DNA from: Aliidongia dinghuensis
GTDB lineage: Bacteria; Pseudomonadota; Alphaproteobacteria; ATCC43930; CGMCC-115725
NCBI RefSeq assembly: GCF_014643535.1
Contig: NZ_BMJQ01000008.1
Location: 62,001 to 126,000, forward strand
Length of the DNA: 64,000 nucleotides
Reading direction: 5' to 3'
Part shown: one piece after another, positions 43,628-51,493 of the stretch
How the letters are laid out: every line of letters begins with the position of its first letter
Numbering within the stretch: position 1 is the first letter of the stretch
Translations under genes and position numbers: made by a program
Notes under the pieces: generated by a model
Seen by the model: only the letters and a program-made list of their open reading frames with translations
Told to the model about the DNA's origin: nothing
Databases searched by the model: none

Positions 43628-44293
43628 TCAAGCGGCGGGCGGCGGCCCCTTGCGACTCTGCCGATAGGCCGACAGCAGAGCATCGAAGCTGCGGATCATG
43701 CGGCTATGCAGGTCCGGCCGATGCTCGAGCCGGCTCATGACGATGGCGGCCGCTTCCAGCGTCGACACACTCTCGCGCCGTGGCTCCTTCCTGAGCTTGC
43801 CGTAGCGCGACGGCGTCTTGGGCTCGATCACGAGGCGGCGCAGCTTGAGCAGCCACGCATTGCGCCACCAGAGCGCCTTGGCCTGGCTCCAGGTGCCGTC
43901 GAGCAGGACGATGCCGTCGAGCTGCGCTAGCGCTTCGCCCTGGGCCGGGCCGAGCGCGCCCTTGCGATCGAGCACCGCCAGTTCGCGCTCGCGCGCCTCG
44001 GGTGGCAAGGCGGCGGGGCCGAGGTAGAGCACGCCCCAGCGTTTGGGGTCGGCCACGGGTCGGCCGAGCGCCTTCGACAGGTTCGGCCAGCTGAGGCCGA
44101 TCTTGAGCGCGGCGTTCTGGAAATGCAGGGCGGCAAGCCGCGCCGTGCCGAGATCGCGATCCTGCTCCTGTGGGTGCTGCAGGATCAGCACGAACACCCG
44201 GTTGGCGAGGGGCTCGATCGTGGTGCAGACGCAGAGCGCCGTCGCCTTGAGGCAGCGCGGGCAGGTCTCGTCCTGGGGAAGTTCTAAATCCAT
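43628..44293 (-). CDS. DTW-domain protein, tRNA aminocarboxypropyltransferase-like
   Basis: A 221-residue protein of the TDD/DTW superfamily, whose characterised members transfer a 3-amino-3-carboxypropyl group from SAM to uridine in tRNA (TapT/YfiP type). The signature is visible as GIVLLDGTWSQAKAL. A Cys set (TCPRCLKATALCVC) at residues 10-24 may bind zinc. VLILQHPQEQ and PSRYGKLRKEPRRESVSTLE are also diagnostic. I chose the start at 44293 because it places the Cys motif near the N-terminus. It lies downstream of a binding-protein gene beyond a very long hairpin. Confidence 0.87.
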   Translation of the reverse strand: MDLELPQDETCPRCLKATALCVCTTIEPLANRVFVLILQHPQEQDRDLGTARLAALHFQNAALKIGLSWPNLSKALGRPVADPKRWGVLYLGPAALPPEARERELAVLDRKGALGPAQGEALAQLDGIVLLDGTWSQAKALWWRNAWLLKLRRLVIEPKTPSRYGKLRKEPRRESVSTLEAAAIVMSRLEHRPDLHSRMIRSFDALLSAYRQSRKGPPPAA

Positions 44294-44350
44294 GGCCGGC
44301 AGGAAAGCCGGTTTGCCGGCGCCTGTCGAGAACAAGCAGGATCAGCGGCC

Positions 44351-44413
44351 GGCGCCAGCGTTGAGTAAGGGACTGGGTGCTACTCGCCCAATCCCCTACT
44401 CAACGCTGGCGCC
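44351..44413 (-). terminator. 27-bp hairpin spanning the stop codon of the binding-protein gene
   Basis: The arms are 44351-44377 and 44387-44413 with a nine-base loop. The right arm contains the last codons and TAG stop (44396-44398) of the upstream gene. The left arm repeats them in inverse orientation. The only two imperfect positions are G-U pairs in minus-strand RNA but A-C mismatches on the other strand, so the structure fits the transcribed strand. No T-run follows on the minus strand. Confidence 0.72.
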
Positions 44414-45985
44414 GTCGACGTAGAAGCTGCGCGACGGCAGCATGCGGAAGCCCTTGACGCGCGGTGCGACGATATAGGCGACGCGGCCATAGGAGAGCGG
44501 GATCGCCGGCAGGTCGTTGAGCAGGATCCGCTCGGCGCGGGCGAGTTTCTCGGCGCGGGCGAGGAAGTCGGGGCTATTGTCGGCCTGGCGCAGCAGGTCG
44601 TCGAATACGGCGTTTCGGTAATGACCGAGATTGCCTGCGTTGAGCGGCGTGCCCCGGAAGGCGGCGAGCAGTTCGAGCGGATCGGGCGCCGCCGCGTTTT
44701 CGGTGACGAAACCAATGTCGAACTCGTCCCGGCGGTAGGCCGTGAAGCGGGCGACTTCGTCGTCGATGATTTTACAGCGGATTTCGGCACCGAGGGCGGC
44801 CTTCCAAAGGCCCGCCACGGCGGCGCAGCGGTCAAAGCTGCCTTCGAGCAGGGTCGCGACGAGCGGGTGCTGTGGCCCGTACTGGGCCTCGGCATAAAGA
44901 CGCCGCGCCTCGATCAGGCGGTCCGCCATGGGGCGGGCGGCGAAATCGAGGCGCGGATGGGCATAGGCAGGGAAGCTGCGCGGCACCAGCGAGTTCGCGG
45001 GCTCAGCGGTCTGTGCTGCGAGCTTGCGCGCAATCGCCTCCGGCTCGAACGTCAGCGCAAGCGCGCGGCGCAGGCTGTGGCTTTCCGCGAGCGGGCCCGA
45101 CCGCATGTTGAAGAAGTAATAGGCGATACGGTTCAGCGGCTGGATCCTGATCTGGTCGCCCATCAGGGTTCGCTGGTCCCGCACCTCTTCGTCGGTCAGG
45201 CCCAGCACGTCGAGATCGCCGTGGGCGAACATCTCCTTCGCCGCCTGGCGGCTCGGCTGGACGATGAGCTCGATGCGGTCGAGCCGGATCTGGTCGGCGT
45301 TCCAATAGGCCGGGTTCTTGACCAGCGTGATGCCGTCGCCGCGGCGGAAGGCGGCCAGCACGAACGGCCCGTTCGAGACCATGTGGCCGGGCTCCGTCCA
45401 GGCGGAGCCCCAGCGCTCGACGACCTGGCGTTCGAGCGGGGTCAGGAGCGTCGCCCAGTTGAGGAAGAACGGCAGCGGGTGCGACAGGGTGACCGACAGC
45501 GTGTGCTCGTCGACCACGGCGACGCCGAGCGCTTCCGGCGGCAGCTTGCCGCTCAGGCAGTCGCGGGCATGTAGCACGGATTCGATGGCGCTTGTCGACC
45601 GGCCGCCGGTCTTGGGGTCGACGTAGCGGCGGAAGGCATAGACGAAGTCGGCCGCCGTGACCGGTTGGCCGTCGCTGAAGCGTGCCTCGGGCCGCAGGTG
45701 AAAGAGATAGGTTCGGCCGTCGGCGGAAATGTCCCAGGAAGCGGCGGCGCCGGGCACGGCATCGCCATTCGAGTCCTCGCGCGTGAGGCCTTCGAGCATC
45801 ATGGTCGTGACGACCCGTTCGGCGGCCCACGTGCGCAGCTGCGGGTCGAGCGTCTCGATCTCGTTCGGCACCGGCAGGTGCAGTACGCGCTCGCCCGCTG
45901 CCGTGGCCGTGATCGACCAGAGCATCAGCACGAGCGCCCAGCAGGCAAAGCCGAATGCGCGCACCGCCATCCCCCCGTCGCCCAT
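44396..45985 (-). CDS. oligopeptide-type ABC transporter substrate-binding protein
   Basis: A protein of about 529 residues of the SBP_bac_5 (OppA/DppA-like) family. The signal peptide spans AVRAFGFACWALVLMLWSIT with cleavage near TATAA. The family signature is clear in LHLPVPNEIETLDPQLRTWA, then PEARFSDGQPVTAADFVYAF, and the middle has SNGPFVLAAFRRGDGITLVK. NWATLLTPLERQVVERWGSA and YYFFNMRSGP are typical of the peptide-binding branch (MppA/OppA). The start is Met at 45985 or 45970. Frame continuing further upstream is the pyk gene. No permease genes are adjacent. Confidence 0.88.
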   Translation of the reverse strand: MGDGGMAVRAFGFACWALVLMLWSITATAAGERVLHLPVPNEIETLDPQLRTWAAERVVTTMMLEGLTREDSNGDAVPGAAASWDISADGRTYLFHLRPEARFSDGQPVTAADFVYAFRRYVDPKTGGRSTSAIESVLHARDCLSGKLPPEALGVAVVDEHTLSVTLSHPLPFFLNWATLLTPLERQVVERWGSAWTEPGHMVSNGPFVLAAFRRGDGITLVKNPAYWNADQIRLDRIELIVQPSRQAAKEMFAHGDLDVLGLTDEEVRDQRTLMGDQIRIQPLNRIAYYFFNMRSGPLAESHSLRRALALTFEPEAIARKLAAQTAEPANSLVPRSFPAYAHPRLDFAARPMADRLIEARRLYAEAQYGPQHPLVATLLEGSFDRCAAVAGLWKAALGAEIRCKIIDDEVARFTAYRRDEFDIGFVTENAAAPDPLELLAAFRGTPLNAGNLGHYRNAVFDDLLRQADNSPDFLARAEKLARAERILLNDLPAIPLSYGRVAYIVAPRVKGFRMLPSRSFYVDGASVE

Positions 45986-46068
45986 CAACCTGTCGCGACG
46001 CCCGATCGTCGCGAAAGCTCGCCACTCAATCAAGCGGCGAGATCCCGATAAGCCGCGGGATCCAGGCC

Positions 46069-47505
46069 TCAGTTCGGCGCCTGGACCCATGCGATGCGCA
46101 GGATGTTCGTGGCGCCGGGGGTGCCGAACGGCACGCCCGCGGTGATGACGATACGGGCGCCTTCCTGGGCGAAGCCGTGGGCATAGGCGATCCGGCTCGC
46201 CTTGTGCACCATGTCCGAGAAGGTCGAGACGTCCTTGGTCACGACCGGATGGACGCCCCAGACCATGGCGACGCGCCGGGCGATCTGCGGGCTGGCGGTC
46301 AGGCACAGGATCGGCACGGGCGGCCGCTCGCGCGCGGCGCGCAGCGTGGTTGAGCCCGAGGTGGTGTAGGTCACGATCGCCGCGGCCTTGACCGTGCTCG
46401 CAACCTGGCGCGCGGCCGCGGTGATCGCGTCCGACGTGGTTTCCTGCAGGGCGGGATGGTCCGTGTCGAGCCGGGCCAGGAACAGCGGGTCCTGGTGCAC
46501 CCGCGTGATGATGCGGTTCATCATGTCGACCGCCTCGACCGGGTAGTCGCCGGCGGCGGTCTCGGCCGACAGCATGACCGCGTCGGCGCCCTCATAGACG
46601 GCGGTCGCGACGTCGGACGCCTCGGCCCGGGTCGGCGTCGGCGCCTTGATCATGCTCTCCAGCATCTGGGTCGCGACGATCACCGGCTTGCCCGCCTGCC
46701 GGCAGGCATGGACGATGCGGCGCTGGGCAATCGGCACGTCCTCGGGCGGGGTTTCGACGCCCAGGTCGCCGCGCGCGACCATGATGCCGTCGGACTGCTC
46801 GACGATCGCCTCCAGGTGCTCGAGCGCGCTTGGCTTCTCGAGCTTGGCCAGCAATGCGGCGCGGCCGGCGATCAGCTTGCGGCCCTCGGCTACGTCTTCG
46901 GGGCGCTGCACGAACGACATTGCGACCCAGTCGATGCTCTGGTCGAGAGCGAAGGCGAGGTCGGCGCGGTCCTTCTCGGTGAGCGCCGAGATCGGCAGCA
47001 CGGCGTTCGGCACGTTGACGCCCTTGCGGTTCGACAGCACGCCGCCCACCACGGCGGTAAGCTCGGCGAAGTCCGCGCCGCAACGCTCGACGCGCAGCCG
47101 CACCTTGCCGTCGTCGACCAACAGGTCCGTGCCCTCAGTGATCGCCTGGAAAATCTCGGGATGGGGCAGGGTGCAGCGCTTGTCGCCGCCGATCGTCGGC
47201 TCGAGATCGAGGCGGAACTTGGCGCCGGTCGGCAGGTTGACGCGGCCCTGGTCGAACGTGCCGAGCCGGAGCTTCGGCCCCTGCAGGTCGATCATCACGC
47301 CCAACGGGTGGGAATAGCGCTTCTCGATATGCCGGATGCGGTCGACGTTCGCCCGGTGGTCGTCGTGGCTGCCGTGGCTGAAGTTCAGGCGGAACACGTC
47401 GACGCCGGCCAGGAACAGGCGTTCGATCATGGCGTCGGTCGAGCTTGCAGGACCAAGGGTCGCAACGATCTTGGCGCTGCGCTGCCGGCGAACGGTAAGC
47501 TTCAC
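46069..47505 (-). CDS. pyk: pyruvate kinase
   Basis: A 478-residue glycolytic enzyme converting phosphoenolpyruvate and ADP to pyruvate and ATP. The N-terminal barrel has KIVATLGPASS, FRLNFSHGSHDDH, MIDLQGPKLRLG, LAKLEKPSALEHL, IMVARGDLGVE (metal-binding Glu and Asp), ATQMLESM and DAVMLSAETAAGDYP. A C-terminal effector-type domain follows (TSGSTTLRAARERPPVPILC). It starts 44 bases after ttuD ends on the same strand, matching the ttuD-ttuE order of tartrate and glycerate operons, where ttuE is a pyruvate kinase. It could therefore be the pathway-specific isozyme. Confidence 0.94.
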   Translation of the reverse strand: MKLTVRRQRSAKIVATLGPASSTDAMIERLFLAGVDVFRLNFSHGSHDDHRANVDRIRHIEKRYSHPLGVMIDLQGPKLRLGTFDQGRVNLPTGAKFRLDLEPTIGGDKRCTLPHPEIFQAITEGTDLLVDDGKVRLRVERCGADFAELTAVVGGVLSNRKGVNVPNAVLPISALTEKDRADLAFALDQSIDWVAMSFVQRPEDVAEGRKLIAGRAALLAKLEKPSALEHLEAIVEQSDGIMVARGDLGVETPPEDVPIAQRRIVHACRQAGKPVIVATQMLESMIKAPTPTRAEASDVATAVYEGADAVMLSAETAAGDYPVEAVDMMNRIITRVHQDPLFLARLDTDHPALQETTSDAITAAARQVASTVKAAAIVTYTTSGSTTLRAARERPPVPILCLTASPQIARRVAMVWGVHPVVTKDVSTFSDMVHKASRIAYAHGFAQEGARIVITAGVPFGTPGATNILRIAWVQAPN

Positions 47506-47549
47506 GATAGGCGGATCCTCTGGGAATGGGCTTCGCTGGACGGATCAGG

Positions 47550-48818
47550 TCAATGGATCAGGATCGCCCGGAAATCGTTGACGTTGGTATAGGTCGGCCC
47601 GGTGACGACCAGATCGCCGAGCGCCTTGAAGAAACCATAAGCGTCGTTATTGTCGAGCATCGCCTGCGGGTCGAGCCCGATCGCCCGGGCGCGGCTGAGC
47701 GTGGTCGGATCGATGATCGCGCCCGCATTGTCCTCCGTGCCGTCGATGCCGTCCGTATCGCCGGCGATGGCGAAGATCCCGGGGTGATCCTCGAGCGCGA
47801 TGGCGAGCGCCAGCATGAATTCCGCGTTGCGTCCGCCGCGGCCCTGGCCGCGCACCGTCACGGTCGTCTCGCCGCCCGACAGGAGGACGGCCGGCGGCTG
47901 GGCCGGATGGCCATGGTGCGCGATCGACTTGGCAATGGCCGCATGCACCTTCGCAACCTCGCGCGCCTCGCCCTCGAGCGCGTCGCCGAGGATAACGGCA
48001 TTGCGTTGCGCCTTTTTGACGGCGGCGGCGGCGGCCTCGAGCGCCATCTGCGGTGTCGCGATCATGGTGAAGCGGTTGCTGGCGAGCCGCGGGTCGCCGG
48101 GCTTCGGTGATTCGTCTTCCGCCCGCTCGAAATGACGGGCAACGGCCGGCGGCAGCGCGATGCCGTACCGCTCGATCACGTGGCGCGCATGGAGGAAGGT
48201 CGTGGGATCCGCGACGGTCGGGCCTGAGGCGATGATGGCAGGATCGTCGCCCGGCACGTCGGAGATCGCGAGCGTCAAGACCTGCGCCGGGGCGGCCGCG
48301 GCCGCAAGCCGGCCGCCCTTGATGCGCGACAGGTGCTTGCGCACCGTATTCATCTCACCGATCGTGGCGCCCGATTTGAGGAGCGCGCGCGTCACCGCCT
48401 GCTTGTCGTCGAGGCTGAGCCCGTCCGCCGGCAGCGTCATGAGCGCGGAGCCGCCGCCGGAGATGAGGCACAGCACCAGGTCGTCGGGCGTCAGGCCCTG
48501 GACCGCGGCCAGCACGCGCTCCGCCCCCTCGACCGCATGCTGGTCGGGCACGGGATGGGCCGACTCGACGATCTCGATCCGGTCGAGCGGCAGGCGCTGG
48601 CCATGGCGCGTGACGACGAGACCGCCGAGCGGCCCCGGCCAATGGGCCTCGACGGCGAGCGCCATCCGGCTTGCCGCCTTGCCGGCACCGACCACGATCG
48701 TGCGGCCTTTCGGCGGGGCGGGCAGATGGCGCGGCAGGACCTGCATCGGGTCGGCGGCCGCGCAGGCCGTGTGGAACAATCCTTCAAGGAAAGCTCGTGG
48801 ATCGAGGGCGCCCTTCAC
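47550..48818 (-). CDS. ttuD: glycerate 2-kinase (MOFRL family, TtuD/GckA)
   Basis: A 422-residue enzyme phosphorylating D-glycerate to 2-phosphoglycerate. Older literature called TtuD a hydroxypyruvate reductase. The N-terminal DUF4147 domain shows RTIVVGAGKAASRMALAVE, LCLISGGGSALMTLPADGLS and ISDVPGDDPAIIASGPTVAD. The C-terminal MOFRL domain shows LLSGGETTVTVRGQGRGGRN, IAGDTDGIDGTEDNAGAII and LVVTGPTYTNVNDFRAILI. I chose the GTG at 48818, which has GAGG nine bases upstream; the open frame beyond it is the divergent IclR region. It likely forms an operon with pyk and is controlled by IclR. Confidence 0.9.
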   Translation of the reverse strand: MKGALDPRAFLEGLFHTACAAADPMQVLPRHLPAPPKGRTIVVGAGKAASRMALAVEAHWPGPLGGLVVTRHGQRLPLDRIEIVESAHPVPDQHAVEGAERVLAAVQGLTPDDLVLCLISGGGSALMTLPADGLSLDDKQAVTRALLKSGATIGEMNTVRKHLSRIKGGRLAAAAAPAQVLTLAISDVPGDDPAIIASGPTVADPTTFLHARHVIERYGIALPPAVARHFERAEDESPKPGDPRLASNRFTMIATPQMALEAAAAAVKKAQRNAVILGDALEGEAREVAKVHAAIAKSIAHHGHPAQPPAVLLSGGETTVTVRGQGRGGRNAEFMLALAIALEDHPGIFAIAGDTDGIDGTEDNAGAIIDPTTLSRARAIGLDPQAMLDNNDAYGFFKALGDLVVTGPTYTNVNDFRAILIH

Positions 48819-48881
48819 GATCGATGCCTCTTGATTTGTCTGATTTGCCGTCGATGAAGGTCGACAAAACCACGCGAAAAA

Positions 48882-48893
48882 GGAAAAATTTTC
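48882..48893. promoter_or_regulatory. AT-rich palindrome-like element between ttuD and the IclR gene
   Basis: GGAAAAATTTTC at 48882-48893 is a near-palindrome in the roughly 100-base gap between divergent ttuD and the IclR-family gene, in otherwise GC-rich DNA. IclR-family proteins often bind A/T-rich palindromes with GGAA/TTCC edges, so this is the best candidate operator. Both promoters would be within its reach. The binding itself is inferred. Confidence 0.4.
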
Positions 48894-48918
48894 GAGCAAC
48901 GGAAAATAAGCCCAAAAC

Positions 48919-49794
48919 ATGCCCGACGCCAAGTATGTGCCCCAACCGATCGTCAAGCCCTCGACCGCCGCCGGGCCGCAGCGCAAGCGCGGCCGTCCGC
49001 CCCAGGCGGGCGCTGCCGGCGCCTCGGGAGCGGTCCAGTCGCTCGGACGCGCGCTCGACCTCATGGAATCCGTCGCGATCGCGGAGCAGGGCGCGGGCTT
49101 GACCGAGCTCGCCAAGGCGACCGGCCTCGCGCCGTCGACCGCCCACCGCCTGCTGAAGACGCTGCAGCAGCGCCGCTACGTCAGCCACGATGCCGAGCGC
49201 GGGCTGTGGTTCGTCGGCGTCCAGGCCTTCACGGTCGGCGCCGCATTCCTCAGGACCCGCAATGTCGTGGCCGCCGCGCGGCCGGTCATGCGGCAGCTGA
49301 TGGAGGATTCCGGCGAATCGGTCAGCCTCGCCGTGCTCGACGGCGCCGATGCCGTCTACCTGGCGCAGATCGAATGCCGCGCGATGATGCGGGCACTCGC
49401 CCGTCCGGGCGGCCGGGCACCGCTGCATTGTTCGGGTGTCGGCAAGGCGCTGCTCGCGTCCCTCGATGCGGCGGAGCGGCCGCCGCTCTACGCGCGTATC
49501 GACTTCACGGGCTATACTGAGCACACGCTGACCGATGCCGAGGCACTCGAAGCGGCACTCCGGCCGATCGCGGCGCAGGGCTTTGCGATCGACGACGAGG
49601 AGTTCGCACTCGGCCTGCGTTGCGTCGCGGCATCAATCCTCGACGAATATGGCGAGCCGGTTGCGGCCATTTCCTGCTCGGGCCCGACCGCGCGGGTCAC
49701 GACCGAGCGCCTGGCGCCGCTCGGCCGTCTGGTCGCGACCGCGGCGGCCGAGATCGGCGCAGCACTCGGCGCGGGCCGGCAACCCGTCGGATAA
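48919..49794 (+). CDS. IclR family transcriptional regulator
   Basis: A 291-residue regulator. After a disordered 36-residue N-terminus (RKRGRPPQAGAAG), the winged helix-turn-helix spans about 38-95: SLGRALDLMESVAIAEQGAG, LTELAKATGLAPSTAHRLLK. The C-terminal GAF-like effector domain contains VYLAQIECRAMMRALARPGG, LHCSGVGKALLAS, and FAIDDEEFALGLRCVAASIL. This match is close to repressors of glyoxylate- and allantoin-type pathways such as AllR and GclR. It is divergent from ttuD-pyk and probably controls them in response to a two- or three-carbon acid. Effector unproven. Confidence 0.88.
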   Translation: MPDAKYVPQPIVKPSTAAGPQRKRGRPPQAGAAGASGAVQSLGRALDLMESVAIAEQGAGLTELAKATGLAPSTAHRLLKTLQQRRYVSHDAERGLWFVGVQAFTVGAAFLRTRNVVAAARPVMRQLMEDSGESVSLAVLDGADAVYLAQIECRAMMRALARPGGRAPLHCSGVGKALLASLDAAERPPLYARIDFTGYTEHTLTDAEALEAALRPIAAQGFAIDDEEFALGLRCVAASILDEYGEPVAAISCSGPTARVTTERLAPLGRLVATAAAEIGAALGAGRQPVG

Positions 49795-49986
49795 ACGCCT
49801 GATTCCTTAAGTCTTTTTTGCCGGCAGAATTTGCCGGGCGGCCATTCGCGCGCGGCGGGGACTGCCGGCCCCAGCGGGCGTGCTTCCAGAATATCTTAGA
49901 TAAATCAGATAGTTGCGCCTGCATACTTCGTTGGCACGGGCCTCGCTAAGGAGTGTCGGACAGCCGATACATCCGAACCAGAGGTC

Positions 49987-51438
49987 ATGATGCGAGCCTA
50001 CGAAGAACTTCCCGGTGCCAAAGGACGTCGGATCTTCTATCGCCCCGAGCGCTTTTCAGCCCGGGAGGCGTTCGGCCGTGTGTTGCCGACCGTCGAAATC
50101 AACAACCGGTCGCACGTCCTGAACGATCTCAGCATGTCCGGGATCTCGGTCGTGGGCGCCAACGACAGCGAGCCGCCCGCACTCGGCTCAAGCGTGGTCG
50201 TTCGGCTGCGCGTCGGCGACGAGCTCCTGCACGAGGGTGAGGCCGAGGTCCGGCGCGTCGAGCCGACGTCGGCCGGCGCGCGCATGGCGATACAGCTCAA
50301 CTCCGGCTTCCTCGACGTCCGGCGCCTGGTCGCCCGGCACCAGGAAGTGCTGCTGGAGCGCGAACTCGACCGGGCAGCCCTGCCCGAGAACGATCTGGTG
50401 CCGGGCGAATACCGGCGCCACCTGTCCGATATCCTGTTCATGTTCCGCGAGTTCCGGACGATCGCCGACCGGGCGGAGGCGCGTATCCGCGCCAACGGTG
50501 GCGATGTGGAGGGGCCGGAGGCGCAGGAATTCCTCGATCGGTGCGAGGCGCGCCTGGTGCCGGCCTGGAACGCGTTCTGGAAGCGCGCCAACGCGCTGGT
50601 CGAGCCGCTCCGGCAGGACCCGGACGCGCTCGCCGCGACCAAGCGCTATACCGAGCGGGTGCTGACGCCCGAGGTCATGGCAGGCGCCATCTGGCGCCGG
50701 TCCTACGAGAAGCCGCTGGGCTACCCCGGCGACTATCAGATCATGAACCAGGTCTACGACTGGCAGCGCGTCGGCAGCACGCTCTACGAGAAGCTGCAGC
50801 ATCGCCTGGGCCTCGAGAATGCCGCCTGCGTCGCAACGCGAGCCGACATGGTCCGCGAGGCGATCGACCAGGAGATCCGCCGCGCGCCGGAGCGGGTGAC
50901 GCATATCGCGAGCCTCGGCTGCGGCTCGGCCCGCGAGGTCATCGGCTATCTCGACCGCGACATGATGCCGGGCCGGGCGAACTTCACGCTGGTCGACCAG
51001 GACCAGGGCGCGCTCAGCTACGCCTACGAGCGGACCTACCCATCGGTGATCCGCCACGGCGGGACGGCCAACCTGCAGTGCCTGAACGCCTCGTTCATCC
51101 AGCTGCTGCGCACCGGCGAGCTGTTCGGCAAGCTGCCGCCGCAGGACCTGATCTACAGCGTGGGCCTGGTCGACTATTTCCAGGCGCGGCGGGCCAAGAC
51201 CTTCATCGCCGCCCTCTACGAGCACCTGGCGCCGGGCGGCCTGCTGATGATCGGCAACCTCAAGGACAGCGACATCAGCTGCTTCTGGCCGATGGAGTTC
51301 ATCTGCGATTGGACCGTGGTCTATCGCAGCCACGACGACATGCGAGCGTTGGCCAAAGGGCTGGGTGCTGCGGAGGTCGACGTGCGCGACGATGCATCCG
51401 GCCGGGTCTGCACGCTCTATGTGCGCAAGCCCCGCTGA
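49987..51438 (+). CDS. PilZ-like domain fused to class I SAM methyltransferase
   Basis: A 483-residue two-domain protein. The N-terminal 120 residues resemble a PilZ-type domain (RIFYRPERFSAREAF, LNDLSMSGISVVGAN), although the usual RxxxR and D/NxSxxG motifs are degenerate. The D-x-S-x-x-G part is present as DLSMSGISV. The C-terminal 280 residues are a SAM methyltransferase: ITHIASLGCGS-like motif in THIASLGCGSAREVIGYLDR, the acidic residue in FTLVDQDQGALSYAYER and DLIYSVGLVDYFQ. Similar proteins are annotated as '3-hydroxypalmitate methyl ester (EF) biosynthesis' (PhcB-like). Control of a methyltransferase by c-di-GMP is possible. The stop lies within a hairpin loop. Confidence 0.72.
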   Translation: MMRAYEELPGAKGRRIFYRPERFSAREAFGRVLPTVEINNRSHVLNDLSMSGISVVGANDSEPPALGSSVVVRLRVGDELLHEGEAEVRRVEPTSAGARMAIQLNSGFLDVRRLVARHQEVLLERELDRAALPENDLVPGEYRRHLSDILFMFREFRTIADRAEARIRANGGDVEGPEAQEFLDRCEARLVPAWNAFWKRANALVEPLRQDPDALAATKRYTERVLTPEVMAGAIWRRSYEKPLGYPGDYQIMNQVYDWQRVGSTLYEKLQHRLGLENAACVATRADMVREAIDQEIRRAPERVTHIASLGCGSAREVIGYLDRDMMPGRANFTLVDQDQGALSYAYERTYPSVIRHGGTANLQCLNASFIQLLRTGELFGKLPPQDLIYSVGLVDYFQARRAKTFIAALYEHLAPGGLLMIGNLKDSDISCFWPMEFICDWTVVYRSHDDMRALAKGLGAAEVDVRDDASGRVCTLYVRKPR

Positions 51439-51448
51439 AGCGGGGCTT
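51427..51448 (+). terminator. hairpin with the stop codon in its tetraloop
   Basis: AAGCCCCGC (51427-51435) and GCGGGGCTT (51440-51448) form a perfect 9-bp stem. The TGAA loop holds the TGA stop (51436-51438) of the PilZ-methyltransferase gene. TATGAG follows rather than a T-run. It probably serves as the terminator or 3'-end protector. Confidence 0.6.
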
Positions 51449-51456
51449 ATGAGGCG

Positions 51457-51491
51457 CCGGTCCCATCGCTCGAAACGGGCGATGGGACCGG
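51457..51491 (-). terminator. 13-bp hairpin terminating the convergent kinase gene
   Basis: CCGGTCCCATCGC (51457-51469) and GCGATGGGACCGG (51479-51491) form a perfect 13-bp stem with a nine-base loop. It ends three bases before the stop of the minus-strand histidine kinase gene (51494) and 19 bases after the plus-strand stop, so it likely works for both directions. Confidence 0.6.
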
Positions 51492-51493
51492 AA

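Noticed and set aside
49815..49837. T-run followed by CCGGCA/TGCCGG as an IclR terminator
   Set aside because: The T-run precedes the short stem on the plus strand, the wrong order for an intrinsic terminator.
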